A DNA stretch of 64,000 bases from Curtobacterium sp. VKM Ac-1395 (GTDB taxonomy: Bacteria; Actinomycetota; Actinomycetes; Actinomycetales; Microbacteriaceae). The position numbers and the translations under genes are program-made. This document shows, piece by piece, positions 32,967 through 42,075 of the stretch. Below the pieces are notes generated by a model. It searched no databases. It was not told where the DNA came from and saw only the letters and a list, made by a program, of their open reading frames with translations. Position 1 is the first letter of the stretch; every line of letters begins with the position of its first letter. The stretch lies in contig NZ_JADKRX010000002.1 in NCBI RefSeq assembly GCF_015350975.1, positions 771,158-835,157 on the forward strand. The letters are read 5' to 3'.

Positions 32967-34655
32967 CTACGACCGGCTGCGGGACGCCTGCGCGGAGTCC
33001 ATCGCCAGCTCCTCGGCGTCGAGGGTCACGAGCACGCGGCGCATGACCTCCTCGTCGAGGTTGCCGCGCTCGCGCTCCTCGAGCACGATCTCGCGGCGCC
33101 GGTCGAGCAGCTCGCGGCGGATGTCCTGGATCTGCGACCCGCGGAGACGAGCGGGCGCGTTGCGGTCCTCGGACTCCTCTTCCATCGCGTCCTGTCGGAA
33201 GACCTCCGCCTGGCGCTGCAGGCGGCTCTTGAGCCGGCTGACGACGGAGTCGACGGCCTGGTCGCCGTACTGCTTCGCCCACTCCGGCCGGCGCTTGTCG
33301 AGCAGCTCGATCGCCGCCTCGGTGGTGCGCTGGTTGAGACGCATCTCGCTGCGGACGTCCTCCTCGCCCTCGGCCGGGTCCTGCACCTTGAGCGACCGGA
33401 TCACGAAGGGGAGCGTGAGGCCCTGCAGCAGGAGCGTGCCGACGGTCACGATGAACGCGATCACGAAGATGGTGTCCTGGGCCTTGATGTCGACGGGGTT
33501 CGCCACGACCGACACCGCCGCGGCCAGGGTCACCACCCCGCGCATGCCGGTCCACGAGATGACCGTCAGCTCCCGCCAGTTCAGCTTCGGTTCGGCTGAC
33601 CCGCGGATCCAACGGAGGGACGGGTGCCCACGGGACAGCTTGATCCGCAGTGGTCGGAGCCATCGCCCGTTGAAGCGGTTGCGCACGTAGGACTCGAACA
33701 CGAACAGCGGCCGGACGACGATCACGACCGCGAGCACCACCGCCGCCGCGGTCAGGGTCTGCCCGAGACTCCGCTCGCTCTTGATGAGGTCCTGCACGAC
33801 GGTGTTGAGCTGCAGGCCGATGAGCGCGAAGACGAAGCCCTCGAGGATGACGTCGATGCTCGTCCAGAGCGGGCGTTCCTGCAGGCGGGTGGCGTAGCCC
33901 TCCTTCGGCGAGTTGTAGCCGATGTAGAGCCCGGCCGTGACGACGGCGATCACGCCGGAGCCGGAGAGGTCCTCGGCGAGGATGTACGCCACGAACGGCA
34001 GCAGGATGCTCATGATGGTCTCGACGACGGGGTCGTTGATGCGCATCCGGATCCAGTGCACGAGCACACCGAGCACGATGCCGACCGCCAGGCCGACCCC
34101 GATCGCCAGGCCGAAGATGCCGAGGTCCTGCCAGATCGTCAGCGAGGTGCCCGCGGCGATGAGCGTGAAGACGCGCACCAGGGTCAGCGAGGCGGCGTCG
34201 TTGATGAGGCTCTCGCCGGACAGCACCGTCATGACCCGGCGGGGGAGCCCGAGCTTGCGACCGATCGCGGCGGCGGACACCGCGTCCGGCGGGGCCACGA
34301 TGGCGCCGAGCAGGATCGCCGCCGGCCAGTCCATGTCCGGGATGATGATGTACGCCGCCAGGCCGACCGCGAGCGCCGTCACGATGACGAGGAAGATGCC
34401 GAGTCGGCGGATCTGCTTGATGGACGTCCGGAAGCTCTGCCACGACACGTCGAGCGCCGCCGAGTAGAGCAGCGGGGGCAGGATCACCGTGAGGATCAGC
34501 TCGGAGTCGATCTCGATCGGCGGCAGCCCCGGCAGGAACGACGCCGCGAGCGCCACCGCGGTGACGAGCAGCGGAGCGGGCAGTCCCTTCGACCGCGCGA
34601 ACCCGGTGACGAGCAACGATCCGACCAGCAGGATGAGGAGCTCGGCGGTGTCCAT
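32967..34655 (-). CDS. Na+/H+ antiporter, CPA1 family
   Basis: 562 residues with about 12 TM helices in the first 430. The ion-binding region is GAIVAPPDAVSAAAIGRKLG and SGESLINDAASLTLVRVF, both typical of CPA1 exchangers, and WTGMRGVVTLAAA follows. A hydrophilic, acidic C-terminal domain of about 130 residues is presumably cytoplasmic and regulatory. The ATG at 34655 follows gggagaatgaggg. The gene shares its 5' side with the divergent PiT gene. Confidence 0.9.
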   Translation of the reverse strand: MDTAELLILLVGSLLVTGFARSKGLPAPLLVTAVALAASFLPGLPPIEIDSELILTVILPPLLYSAALDVSWQSFRTSIKQIRRLGIFLVIVTALAVGLAAYIIIPDMDWPAAILLGAIVAPPDAVSAAAIGRKLGLPRRVMTVLSGESLINDAASLTLVRVFTLIAAGTSLTIWQDLGIFGLAIGVGLAVGIVLGVLVHWIRMRINDPVVETIMSILLPFVAYILAEDLSGSGVIAVVTAGLYIGYNSPKEGYATRLQERPLWTSIDVILEGFVFALIGLQLNTVVQDLIKSERSLGQTLTAAAVVLAVVIVVRPLFVFESYVRNRFNGRWLRPLRIKLSRGHPSLRWIRGSAEPKLNWRELTVISWTGMRGVVTLAAAVSVVANPVDIKAQDTIFVIAFIVTVGTLLLQGLTLPFVIRSLKVQDPAEGEEDVRSEMRLNQRTTEAAIELLDKRRPEWAKQYGDQAVDSVVSRLKSRLQRQAEVFRQDAMEEESEDRNAPARLRGSQIQDIRRELLDRRREIVLEERERGNLDEEVMRRVLVTLDAEELAMDSAQASRSRS

Positions 34656-34686
34656 GCCCTCATTCTCCCATCGGCATGCTTCCGAA

Positions 34687-34725
34687 CCTGAACGAGTTTG
34701 AAGGCCGTGTGAACATCGGGTGACC
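34687..34725. promoter_or_regulatory. PHO-box-like direct repeat (PhoP site)
   Basis: Read on the minus strand, the units GGTCACC, GTTCACA, CTTCAAA and GTTCAGG begin every 10-11 bp (plus-strand positions 34719-34725, 34708-34714, 34697-34703, 34687-34693). PHO boxes of Streptomyces and relatives consist of 11-bp units with GTTCACC. It lies 46 bp before the PiT start. Confidence 0.7.
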
Positions 34726-34770
34726 ATCTGGGTTTGCCCCGGACGCCGCGGACTGGTTCACTGGCCCGCG

Positions 34771-36026
<1,256 letters not shown>

Positions 36027-36027
<1 letters not shown>

Positions 36028-36323
36028 TGGGCATCGACTGGTTCGCGTTCCTGACCGTGGCCGTCGTCGCGGTCGTCGCCTCGTGCTTCGTCGTCTCCGT
36101 GTACTCGGTCGGGCTGCGGTTCTGGAGCGCCGCCGACACCCGCGCCGGCAAGTTCACCGTGAAGGACGACGGCACGATCGGCCCGGCGACGGCCGGCTTC
36201 CCGAACCCGGCGGGCTCGAGCGGCGCCGTCCGGGGTCTCCGCTCCCTGGCGATCGCGTGCTTCGTGGTCTGCGCCGCGACCGTGCTGTACGGCATCTACC
36301 TCATCGTCCCCCAGTTCCACTGA
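36027..36323 (+). CDS. Small membrane protein in the pit operon
   Basis: 98 residues with two TM helices, near 5-28 (WFAFLTVAVVAVVASCFVVS) and 72-92 (LAIACFVVCAATVLYGIYLI), joined by a polar loop with GKFTVKDDGTIGP. The ATG overlaps the pit stop, so translation is coupled and it may be a transporter partner; this is inference from position. Confidence 0.8.
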
Positions 36324-36358
36324 CGCGCCGGCGGTCCCGCCCGCTCGCGACCCACCAG

Positions 36359-36398
36359 CCGGGAGGCTCGTGGCGGCCTGGCACCGCGCCTCCCGTCC
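36359..36398. repeat. Dispersed palindrome, copy B
   Basis: cgggaggc pairs imperfectly with gcctcccg across 36360-36395. The right edge GCCTCCCGTCC is at 36388-36398. It is 36 bp after the end of the pit operon. Confidence 0.75.
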
Positions 36399-36465
36399 GC
36401 CGCGTGCCCGGCTGGTGCGACGTTGCCCACGTGGTGCGCGCTCGTCGGCGCGCACGGGGTGCACA

Positions 36466-36537
36466 CCCTCGCACCGGGCGGAGGAACTCGCACCGTGCGT
36501 GCCCTCGCACCGGGCCGAGGAACTCGCACCGTGTGTG
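36466..36537. repeat. 36-bp tandem repeat, two copies
   Basis: 36466-36501 and 36502-36537 differ at 2 positions; the unit begins ccctcgcaccgggc and contains ggaactcgcaccgtg. It lies upstream of the aspA promoter. No function can be read from it. Confidence 0.85.
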
Positions 36538-36579
36538 CCCGCCGCAGCCCGGGTACCGGACCGGCCGGACGGACTGGGT

Positions 36580-36585
36580 TAGCCT
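36580..36585 (+). promoter_or_regulatory. −10 element of aspA
   Basis: TAGCCT. Transcription should begin near 36592, where an in-frame GTG occurs; the alternative start at 36616 has a strong Shine-Dalgarno. Confidence 0.6.
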
Positions 36586-36615
36586 CGGGTGGTGGACCAC
36601 GACGAGGAGGCGCAC

Positions 36616-38076
36616 GTGAGTGTTGGGACCCGCACGGAGACCGATTCCCTGGGGACGAGGGAGGTGCCCACTGACGTCTACTGGGGCATCAACACCCTCC
36701 GGGCCCTGGAGAACTTCCCGATCACGAGCGTCCCGATCTCGGTGTACCCGGACCTCATCGAGGCCCTCGCGACCGTGAAGCAGGCCGCTGCGCGGGCGAA
36801 CAAGGCGATCGGGGTGCTCGACGCCGAACGTGCCGACGCCATCGACCAGGCCGCGCAAGAGGTCCGCGACGGTGCCCTCCGCGAGCAGTTCGTCGTCGAC
36901 GTGGTGCAGGGCGGCGCGGGCACGAGCACGAACATGAACACGAACGAGGTGCTCGCGAACCGGGCGCTGGAGATCCTCGGGCGCGAGCGTGGGGACTACG
37001 CGTACCTGCACCCGATCGACCACGTCAACCGCAGCCAGTCGACGAACGACACGTACCCGACGAGCATCAAGATCGCGATGATCTTCGGCGTCGGGCGACT
37101 CATCGACCAGATCGAGCAGCTCTCGGCTGCCTTCGCGGAGCGGGGTCAGGCGTTCGCGGACGTCCTCAAGGTCGGGCGCACCCAGCTGCAGGACGCCGTG
37201 CCGATGACCCTCGGGCAGGAGTTCACCGGCTTCTCGCACACGATCCAGGAGGACGCCCTGCTGCTCCGCCGGGTCACCCCGCTGCTGGCGGAGATGAACC
37301 TCGGCGCGACGGCGATCGGCACGGGCATCACGGCCGACCCGCTGTACCGCGACGAGGTCCGACGGCAGCTGCAGGTCGCCAGCGGCATCGACGTCGTCAC
37401 CGCGCCCGACCTCATCGAGGCCACGAGCGACGCCGGCTCGTTCATGACGCTCTCCGGCACCGTGAAGCGGAGCGCGGTCAAGCTCTCGAAGATCTGCAAC
37501 GACCTGCGGCTGCTCGCCTCGGGGCCGCAGGCCGGCTTCGGTGAGATCACGCTGCCGGCGCGTCAGGCCGGGTCGTCGATCATGCCCGGCAAGGTCAACC
37601 CGGTGATCCCCGAGGTCGTGAACCAGATCGCGTTCGCGGTGGCCGGGGCCGACACGACGGTGACGATGGCGGCCGAGGCCGGGCAGCTCCAGCTCAACGC
37701 CTTCGAGCCGATCATCGCGCACTCGATCCTGCAGTCGCTGCAGTGGATGACCCGGGGCTGCGCGACGCTCCGCGAGCACTGCGTCACCGGGATCGAGGCC
37801 AACGAGGCCAAGCTCGCGGCACAGGTCGACACGAACGTGGGCGTCGTCACGGCGCTGACGCCGTACATCGGCTACGCGGCCGCCGCCTCGATCGCGCACA
37901 CCGCACTGACCACCTCGACGCCGATCAGCACGCTCGTCACCGCTGCCGGCCTGATGGACGAGGCCCAGGTGCACCGCGTGCTGAGCCCCGCCCGGCTGTC
38001 GGGGATCGAGCTCGCGACGGGGGCGATCCCGGTGATCACCGAGGAGATGCTGGACGCCGAGGCGCGGCGCCACTGA
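36616..38076 (+). CDS. aspA: Aspartate ammonia-lyase
   Basis: Converts aspartate to fumarate and ammonia. 486 residues of the fumarase/aspartase fold. GSSIMPGKVNPVIPE near residue 319 has the VIPE that marks aspartases rather than fumarases (NPTQCE). Also present are QGGAGTSTNMNTNEV and NRSQSTNDTYPTS. GTG at 36616 follows gaggagg with 5 nt spacing; GTG codons at 36589 and 36592 would give slightly longer forms, one of them leaderless. Monocistronic; the next gene is convergent. Confidence 0.9.
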   Translation: MSVGTRTETDSLGTREVPTDVYWGINTLRALENFPITSVPISVYPDLIEALATVKQAAARANKAIGVLDAERADAIDQAAQEVRDGALREQFVVDVVQGGAGTSTNMNTNEVLANRALEILGRERGDYAYLHPIDHVNRSQSTNDTYPTSIKIAMIFGVGRLIDQIEQLSAAFAERGQAFADVLKVGRTQLQDAVPMTLGQEFTGFSHTIQEDALLLRRVTPLLAEMNLGATAIGTGITADPLYRDEVRRQLQVASGIDVVTAPDLIEATSDAGSFMTLSGTVKRSAVKLSKICNDLRLLASGPQAGFGEITLPARQAGSSIMPGKVNPVIPEVVNQIAFAVAGADTTVTMAAEAGQLQLNAFEPIIAHSILQSLQWMTRGCATLREHCVTGIEANEAKLAAQVDTNVGVVTALTPYIGYAAAASIAHTALTTSTPISTLVTAAGLMDEAQVHRVLSPARLSGIELATGAIPVITEEMLDAEARRH

Positions 38077-38105
38077 GGCTGACCGAGCCGGAGAACCGAC
38101 ACCCC

Positions 38106-39188
38106 TCAGGGCATCGGCCGCTCGCCCACCCGGACCTGCTCGGCGACGTCACGCAGGTGCTGCTGCTGCGGCGTCGGCGTGGGCTCCTCGCCGGGCAGCT
38201 CCGCCGCGGACACCCGCACCTGCCGGGCGGCCGCGACGTCGGCGTCCCGCCACCGGGCGAGCGTGAAGTTCCGCGTGACGTCCCGCAGCGGCAGCCGGAT
38301 GGACTCGTCGGCGTCGATGCCCGCGAGGAGCTGCCGCAGCCGGATGACCTCGGAGTCGAGCTCCCCGCCGACGACCAGCACGAAGTTGGAGATGTAGAGG
38401 TAGACGAGCAGCAGCAGCGCACCGCCGAGCCACCCGTACGCGATGCTGCTGCCCCCGATCGTCTCGACGTAGATCGCGAACCCGAACGTCGCCATCGCCC
38501 ACGTGACGATCGCGAACCCGGCGCCCGCGGAGACCCATCGCAGCTGTGGCGTCTTGACGTTCGGCGTCGCGTAGTACAGCACCGCGACCATCACCACGAG
38601 GTCGACCGCCAGGACGGGCCACTTCGCCACGTCCCAGACGTCGTCGATCCAGGGCGCCCAGCCGAGGCTCGCGACGATCGCCGCCGAGATCGTCGGGGTG
38701 CCGAGCAGGATCACGATCGCGATGGCACCGCCGACCATGATCAGCAGCGTGACGAGGAGCATCATGCTGCGGAACTTCCAGATCCGGCGGCCCTCCTCGA
38801 CCTCGTACGCCGTGTTCATCGCCCGGCCGAACGCGGTCGCGTACCCGGACATCGACCAGAGCGTCAGCAGGACGCCGATCCAGAAGCCGAGCCACGGGTT
38901 GTCCAGGCTGAGGAGCTGCCGGAGCGGCTGCTCGAGGTGCACGGCGGTCTCGGGCCGGACGATGAACCCGAGGATCTCGATGACGTCGCTGACGCTGTCG
39001 CCCTGCCGGTCGACGATCGACAGCGCGGAGACCACCGCGAGCGTGGTCGGGAACACCGTCAGCAGCGCGAAGAAGGTCAGGGACGCGGCGGCGTCGACGA
39101 CCCGGTGCCGGATCACCGAGTGGTAGGTACGGCGCACGACCGCACGGACCCCGGTCCGCTGGAGGTCACGCGTCATGCGGTCCGGCAT
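38106..39188 (-). CDS. YihY/virulence factor BrkB family membrane protein
   Basis: 360 residues with about six TM helices. The N-terminus (DAAASLTFFALLTVFPTTLA) and the GYATAFGRAMNTAYEVEEGR loop are typical of the YihY (formerly RNase BN) family, whose biochemical role is unclear. The last ~80 residues are hydrophilic. ATG at 39188: TATTCT ends 7 nt upstream (leaderless). It is convergent with aspA. Confidence 0.88.
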   Translation of the reverse strand: MPDRMTRDLQRTGVRAVVRRTYHSVIRHRVVDAAASLTFFALLTVFPTTLAVVSALSIVDRQGDSVSDVIEILGFIVRPETAVHLEQPLRQLLSLDNPWLGFWIGVLLTLWSMSGYATAFGRAMNTAYEVEEGRRIWKFRSMMLLVTLLIMVGGAIAIVILLGTPTISAAIVASLGWAPWIDDVWDVAKWPVLAVDLVVMVAVLYYATPNVKTPQLRWVSAGAGFAIVTWAMATFGFAIYVETIGGSSIAYGWLGGALLLLVYLYISNFVLVVGGELDSEVIRLRQLLAGIDADESIRLPLRDVTRNFTLARWRDADVAAARQVRVSAAELPGEEPTPTPQQQHLRDVAEQVRVGERPMP

Positions 39189-39240
39189 GGTCCCGAGAAT
39201 ATCGGTTGTGTGAGCAGCCCACGTCTTCGGCGGCCCGCCA

Positions 39241-39286
39241 CCGGACGGGAGGCGCGTGGCGGCGCCGCCACGGGCCTCCCGTCCGG
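39241..39286. repeat. Dispersed palindrome, copy C (46 bp)
   Basis: 23-bp arms around ggcgcc with a single mismatch. Starts ccggacgggaggc and ends gcctcccgtccgg. It lies 34 bp downstream of the MFS gene's 3' end, so it is a likely terminator. Confidence 0.88.
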
Positions 39287-39319
39287 CGGTGGTCAGGACC
39301 ACCCCGTCCAGGCGCGGCG

Positions 39320-40651
39320 TCAGTTCGCGTCGGGGTGCAGGGCGTCGTAGCGGCGGAAGGACGGCACGAGCCGCAGGAGCAGCGCGACGAGCCCGATGAT
39401 CGCGACCCCGCCGAGGATCGGCGGCACCGCGATGCTGGCGGCGACGACGAGCCCGGCGTAGAGGTCGCCGATGCGCGGCCCGCCCGTGACGACCACGGTG
39501 AAGATGCCCTGCAGGCGGCCACGCATGCCGTCGGGCGACGCGGCCTGCAGGATGGTGTTGCGGAAGACGGAGCTGACGTTGTCGGCGCCGCCCGCCACGG
39601 CGAGGAACACCGCGGCGGCTGCGAGTGCCGGCAGGATGCCGGTGCTGAAGGACTCGCCCTCGCGCCCGCCGAGCACGTGCGCCAGCGCCACCACGACGCC
39701 GAACGCCGAGATCGCCCCGCCGTAGACGGTGATCGCCCAGCCGACGGCCTCGCCCTGGCGGCGGACGTGGCCGAGGGGACCGGAGAACACGCTCGAGAGC
39801 AGCGCCCCGATCGCGTAAGCGGCGGTCAGGGTGCCGACGGTGATCGCCCCGCCGCCGATGACGAGCGCGCCGATCGCGGGGAAGAGCACCCGCGGCTGGC
39901 CGAAGGTCATCGCGATGATGTCCAGCACGAACGTCATGGTGATGTTCCGCGACTTCCGCAGGAACCGCGCTCCCTCGACCAGGGAACCGAGACCCGGGCG
40001 GAGGGCGCCCTGGTCGGCGGCCATCCTCGGCAGGGTGAACACCCCGAGGAACGCGCACGTGAAGAGCACCACGTCGATCGTGTACGTCGGGGCGAACCCG
40101 ACGGTGGCGATGAGGACACCGGCGATCGCGGGGCCGACGGTGACCTGGAAGCCGGACGCGATGCCACCGAGGGCGCTCGCGGCGGGGAGCAGGTCGGTGC
40201 CGACGAGCCGCGGGACGATCGCGGAGCGGGAGGCCCCGCTCACGGTCGCCGCCACGGCGTTCACCGTCGCGAGCAGGTAGAGCAGGGCGACGCTGTGCAG
40301 CCCGAGCCACGAGTGCGTGGCGATCATCGCGACGGCGACCCAGGCGACGATCGAGGACACCAGGGCCACGGTGCGGCGGTCGAAGGCGTCGGCGAGCATC
40401 CCGCCGTAGAGCCCGGCGACGATCATCGGCAGCAGCGCGATCACGCCCACGAGCGACACCGCGAACGTCGAGCTCGTGATGTCGTACACCTCGAGACCGA
40501 CGGCGACGGTGGTCATCTGCGTGCCGATCCCGGCGATCGCCGTACCGGCCCAGAGTCGGGCGAACGCGGGGGACCGACGGAGCGGCGTGAGGTCGGCGAA
40601 CAAGCGGCGCGGCGGTGCGGGCGTGTCCTGCGGGGGAGTCGGTGGTGTCAC
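39320..40651 (-). CDS. MFS transporter
   Basis: 443 residues, about 12 TM helices. It resembles MFS drug-efflux or enterobactin-exporter-like proteins: VYDITSSTFAVSLVGVIAL, then AGLYGGMLADAFDRRTVAL with the GxLaDrxdRR loop between TM2 and TM3, and GASRSAIVPRLVG. The substrate is unknown. GTG at 40651; cagaat lies 9 nt upstream. The gene is divergent from fkpA. Confidence 0.87.
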   Translation of the reverse strand: MTPPTPPQDTPAPPRRLFADLTPLRRSPAFARLWAGTAIAGIGTQMTTVAVGLEVYDITSSTFAVSLVGVIALLPMIVAGLYGGMLADAFDRRTVALVSSIVAWVAVAMIATHSWLGLHSVALLYLLATVNAVAATVSGASRSAIVPRLVGTDLLPAASALGGIASGFQVTVGPAIAGVLIATVGFAPTYTIDVVLFTCAFLGVFTLPRMAADQGALRPGLGSLVEGARFLRKSRNITMTFVLDIIAMTFGQPRVLFPAIGALVIGGGAITVGTLTAAYAIGALLSSVFSGPLGHVRRQGEAVGWAITVYGGAISAFGVVVALAHVLGGREGESFSTGILPALAAAAVFLAVAGGADNVSSVFRNTILQAASPDGMRGRLQGIFTVVVTGGPRIGDLYAGLVVAASIAVPPILGGVAIIGLVALLLRLVPSFRRYDALHPDAN

Positions 40652-40720
40652 GGTGGAACCATTCTGCGGCCTGGAGCGGTGCTGCGTCTGCTCGGTGCGC
40701 GGTCTGGTTGACTTGCCGAC

Positions 40721-41092
40721 ATGACTGACCTGAACAGCAAGCCCGAGTTCGACGCGCCCGAGGGCCCCGCCCCCACCGACCTCGTCATCACCGACATCGT
40801 CGAGGGCTCCGGCGACGAGGCCACGGCCGGCTCGACCGTCAAGGTCCACTACGCCGGCGTCGAGTACGAGACCGGCGAGGAGTTCGACAGCTCCTGGGGC
40901 CGTGGCGAGCCGATCGACTTCCCGCTCGCGGCGCTCGTCCGCGGCTGGCAGGAGGGCATCCCCGGCATGAAGGTCGGCGGGCGCCGCAAGCTCGTCGTGC
41001 CGCCGGAGCTCGCCTACGGCCCGGCCGGCGGCGGACACTTCCTCTCCGGCAAGACCCTGATCTTCGTCATCGACCTGCTCGGCGTCCGCTGA
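40721..41092 (+). CDS. FKBP-type peptidyl-prolyl isomerase
   Basis: 123-residue cytoplasmic single-domain FKBP that catalyses cis-trans isomerisation at proline. It has VKVHYAGVEYETGEEFDSSW, then GWQEGIPGMKVGGRRKLVVP and LIFVIDLLGV, covering the whole FKBP fold. ATG at 40721; TTGACT (40708-40713) ends 7 nt upstream (leaderless). Its stop overlaps the next start by 1 bp (TGATG). Confidence 0.92.
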   Translation: MTDLNSKPEFDAPEGPAPTDLVITDIVEGSGDEATAGSTVKVHYAGVEYETGEEFDSSWGRGEPIDFPLAALVRGWQEGIPGMKVGGRRKLVVPPELAYGPAGGGHFLSGKTLIFVIDLLGVR

Positions 41093-41937
41093 TGCCGTCC
41101 GGTGCGCCCGTCGCCCCGACCGTCGAGCTGAACGACGGGCACCGCATGCCGGTGCTCGGCCTCGGCACCTACTCGCTCGACGGCGACGAGGGTGCTGCGG
41201 TGATCGGCACGGCCATCACCAGCGGCTACCGCCTGCTCGACACCGCGCTGAACTACGGCAACGAGGACGCTGTGGGCCGAGCGGTCCGTGACGCCGACGT
41301 GCCGCGTGACGAGCTCTTCGTCACGTCGAAGCTGCCGGGCCGTCACCACGGCTACGACGAGGCGCACCGGTCGATCGACGAGACCCTGGGCAACCTGGGG
41401 CTCGACCACGTCGACCTGTACCTGATCCACTGGCCGAACCCGTCGGTGGACAGGTTCGTCGACACGTGGAAGGCGTTCGTGGACCTCCGGGACAGCGGCA
41501 AGGTCCGCTCGATCGGCGTCTCGAACTTCACGCCGGCACACCTCGACCGGATCATCGACGCGACCGGTGTCGCGCCGGCCGTCAACCAGGTCGAGCTGCA
41601 CCCGTACTTCCCGCAGGCAGCCCTCCGCGCCGTGCACGCCGAGCGCGGGATCGTCACCGAGAGCTGGAGCCCGCTCGCCAAGCAGTCGGAGCTCATGACC
41701 GAGGCACCGGTCCTCGCGGCAGCGAAGGCCCACGGGGTCACGCCCGGCCAGGTCGTGCTCCGCTGGCACGTCCAGCTCGGTGCCGTCCCGGTGCCGAAGT
41801 CCGGCGACGCCGACCGCCAGCGCGAGAACCTCGACGTGTTCGGGTTCGAGCTGACGGGCGACGAGGTCGTCGCGATCTCCGGCCTCGAGCGCGGGCGTCT
41901 CTGGGACGGCGACCCGGACACGCACGAGGAGATGTAG
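41092..41937 (+). CDS. Aldo/keto reductase
   Basis: NADPH-dependent carbonyl reductase, 281 residues, TIM barrel. Catalytic residues can be seen in LLDTALNYGNEDAVGRAV (Asp and Tyr) and VTSKLPGRHHGY (Lys), with IHWPNP containing the catalytic His. The 2,5-diketogluconate reductase-like type is suggested by LNDGHRMPVLGLGTYSL. It is translated with the FKBP gene (TGATG). Confidence 0.92.
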   Translation: MPSGAPVAPTVELNDGHRMPVLGLGTYSLDGDEGAAVIGTAITSGYRLLDTALNYGNEDAVGRAVRDADVPRDELFVTSKLPGRHHGYDEAHRSIDETLGNLGLDHVDLYLIHWPNPSVDRFVDTWKAFVDLRDSGKVRSIGVSNFTPAHLDRIIDATGVAPAVNQVELHPYFPQAALRAVHAERGIVTESWSPLAKQSELMTEAPVLAAAKAHGVTPGQVVLRWHVQLGAVPVPKSGDADRQRENLDVFGFELTGDEVVAISGLERGRLWDGDPDTHEEM

Positions 41938-41949
41938 CGCCGACGCGCT

Positions 41950-41989
41950 GACGGGAGGCGCGGTGCCAGCTGGCACCGCGCCTCCCGTC
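41950..41989. repeat. Dispersed palindrome, copy D (40 bp, perfect)
   Basis: gacgggaggcgcggtgccag is followed by its exact inverse complement. The right edge GCCTCCCGTCC is at 41980-41990. It lies 13 bp after the aldo/keto reductase stop and is a likely terminator. Confidence 0.93.
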
Positions 41990-42075
41990 CGTCCGTGGTC
42001 CGGCACCACGGCCCGCGGCACCAGCCCGATGGGCAGGGGGACTACACTGGATACCCCTGTCCCGAAGGGTTGCGT

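Noticed and set aside
42001..42075. Rifamycin-associated element upstream of helD
   Set aside because: No matching inverted repeat found in the spacer.
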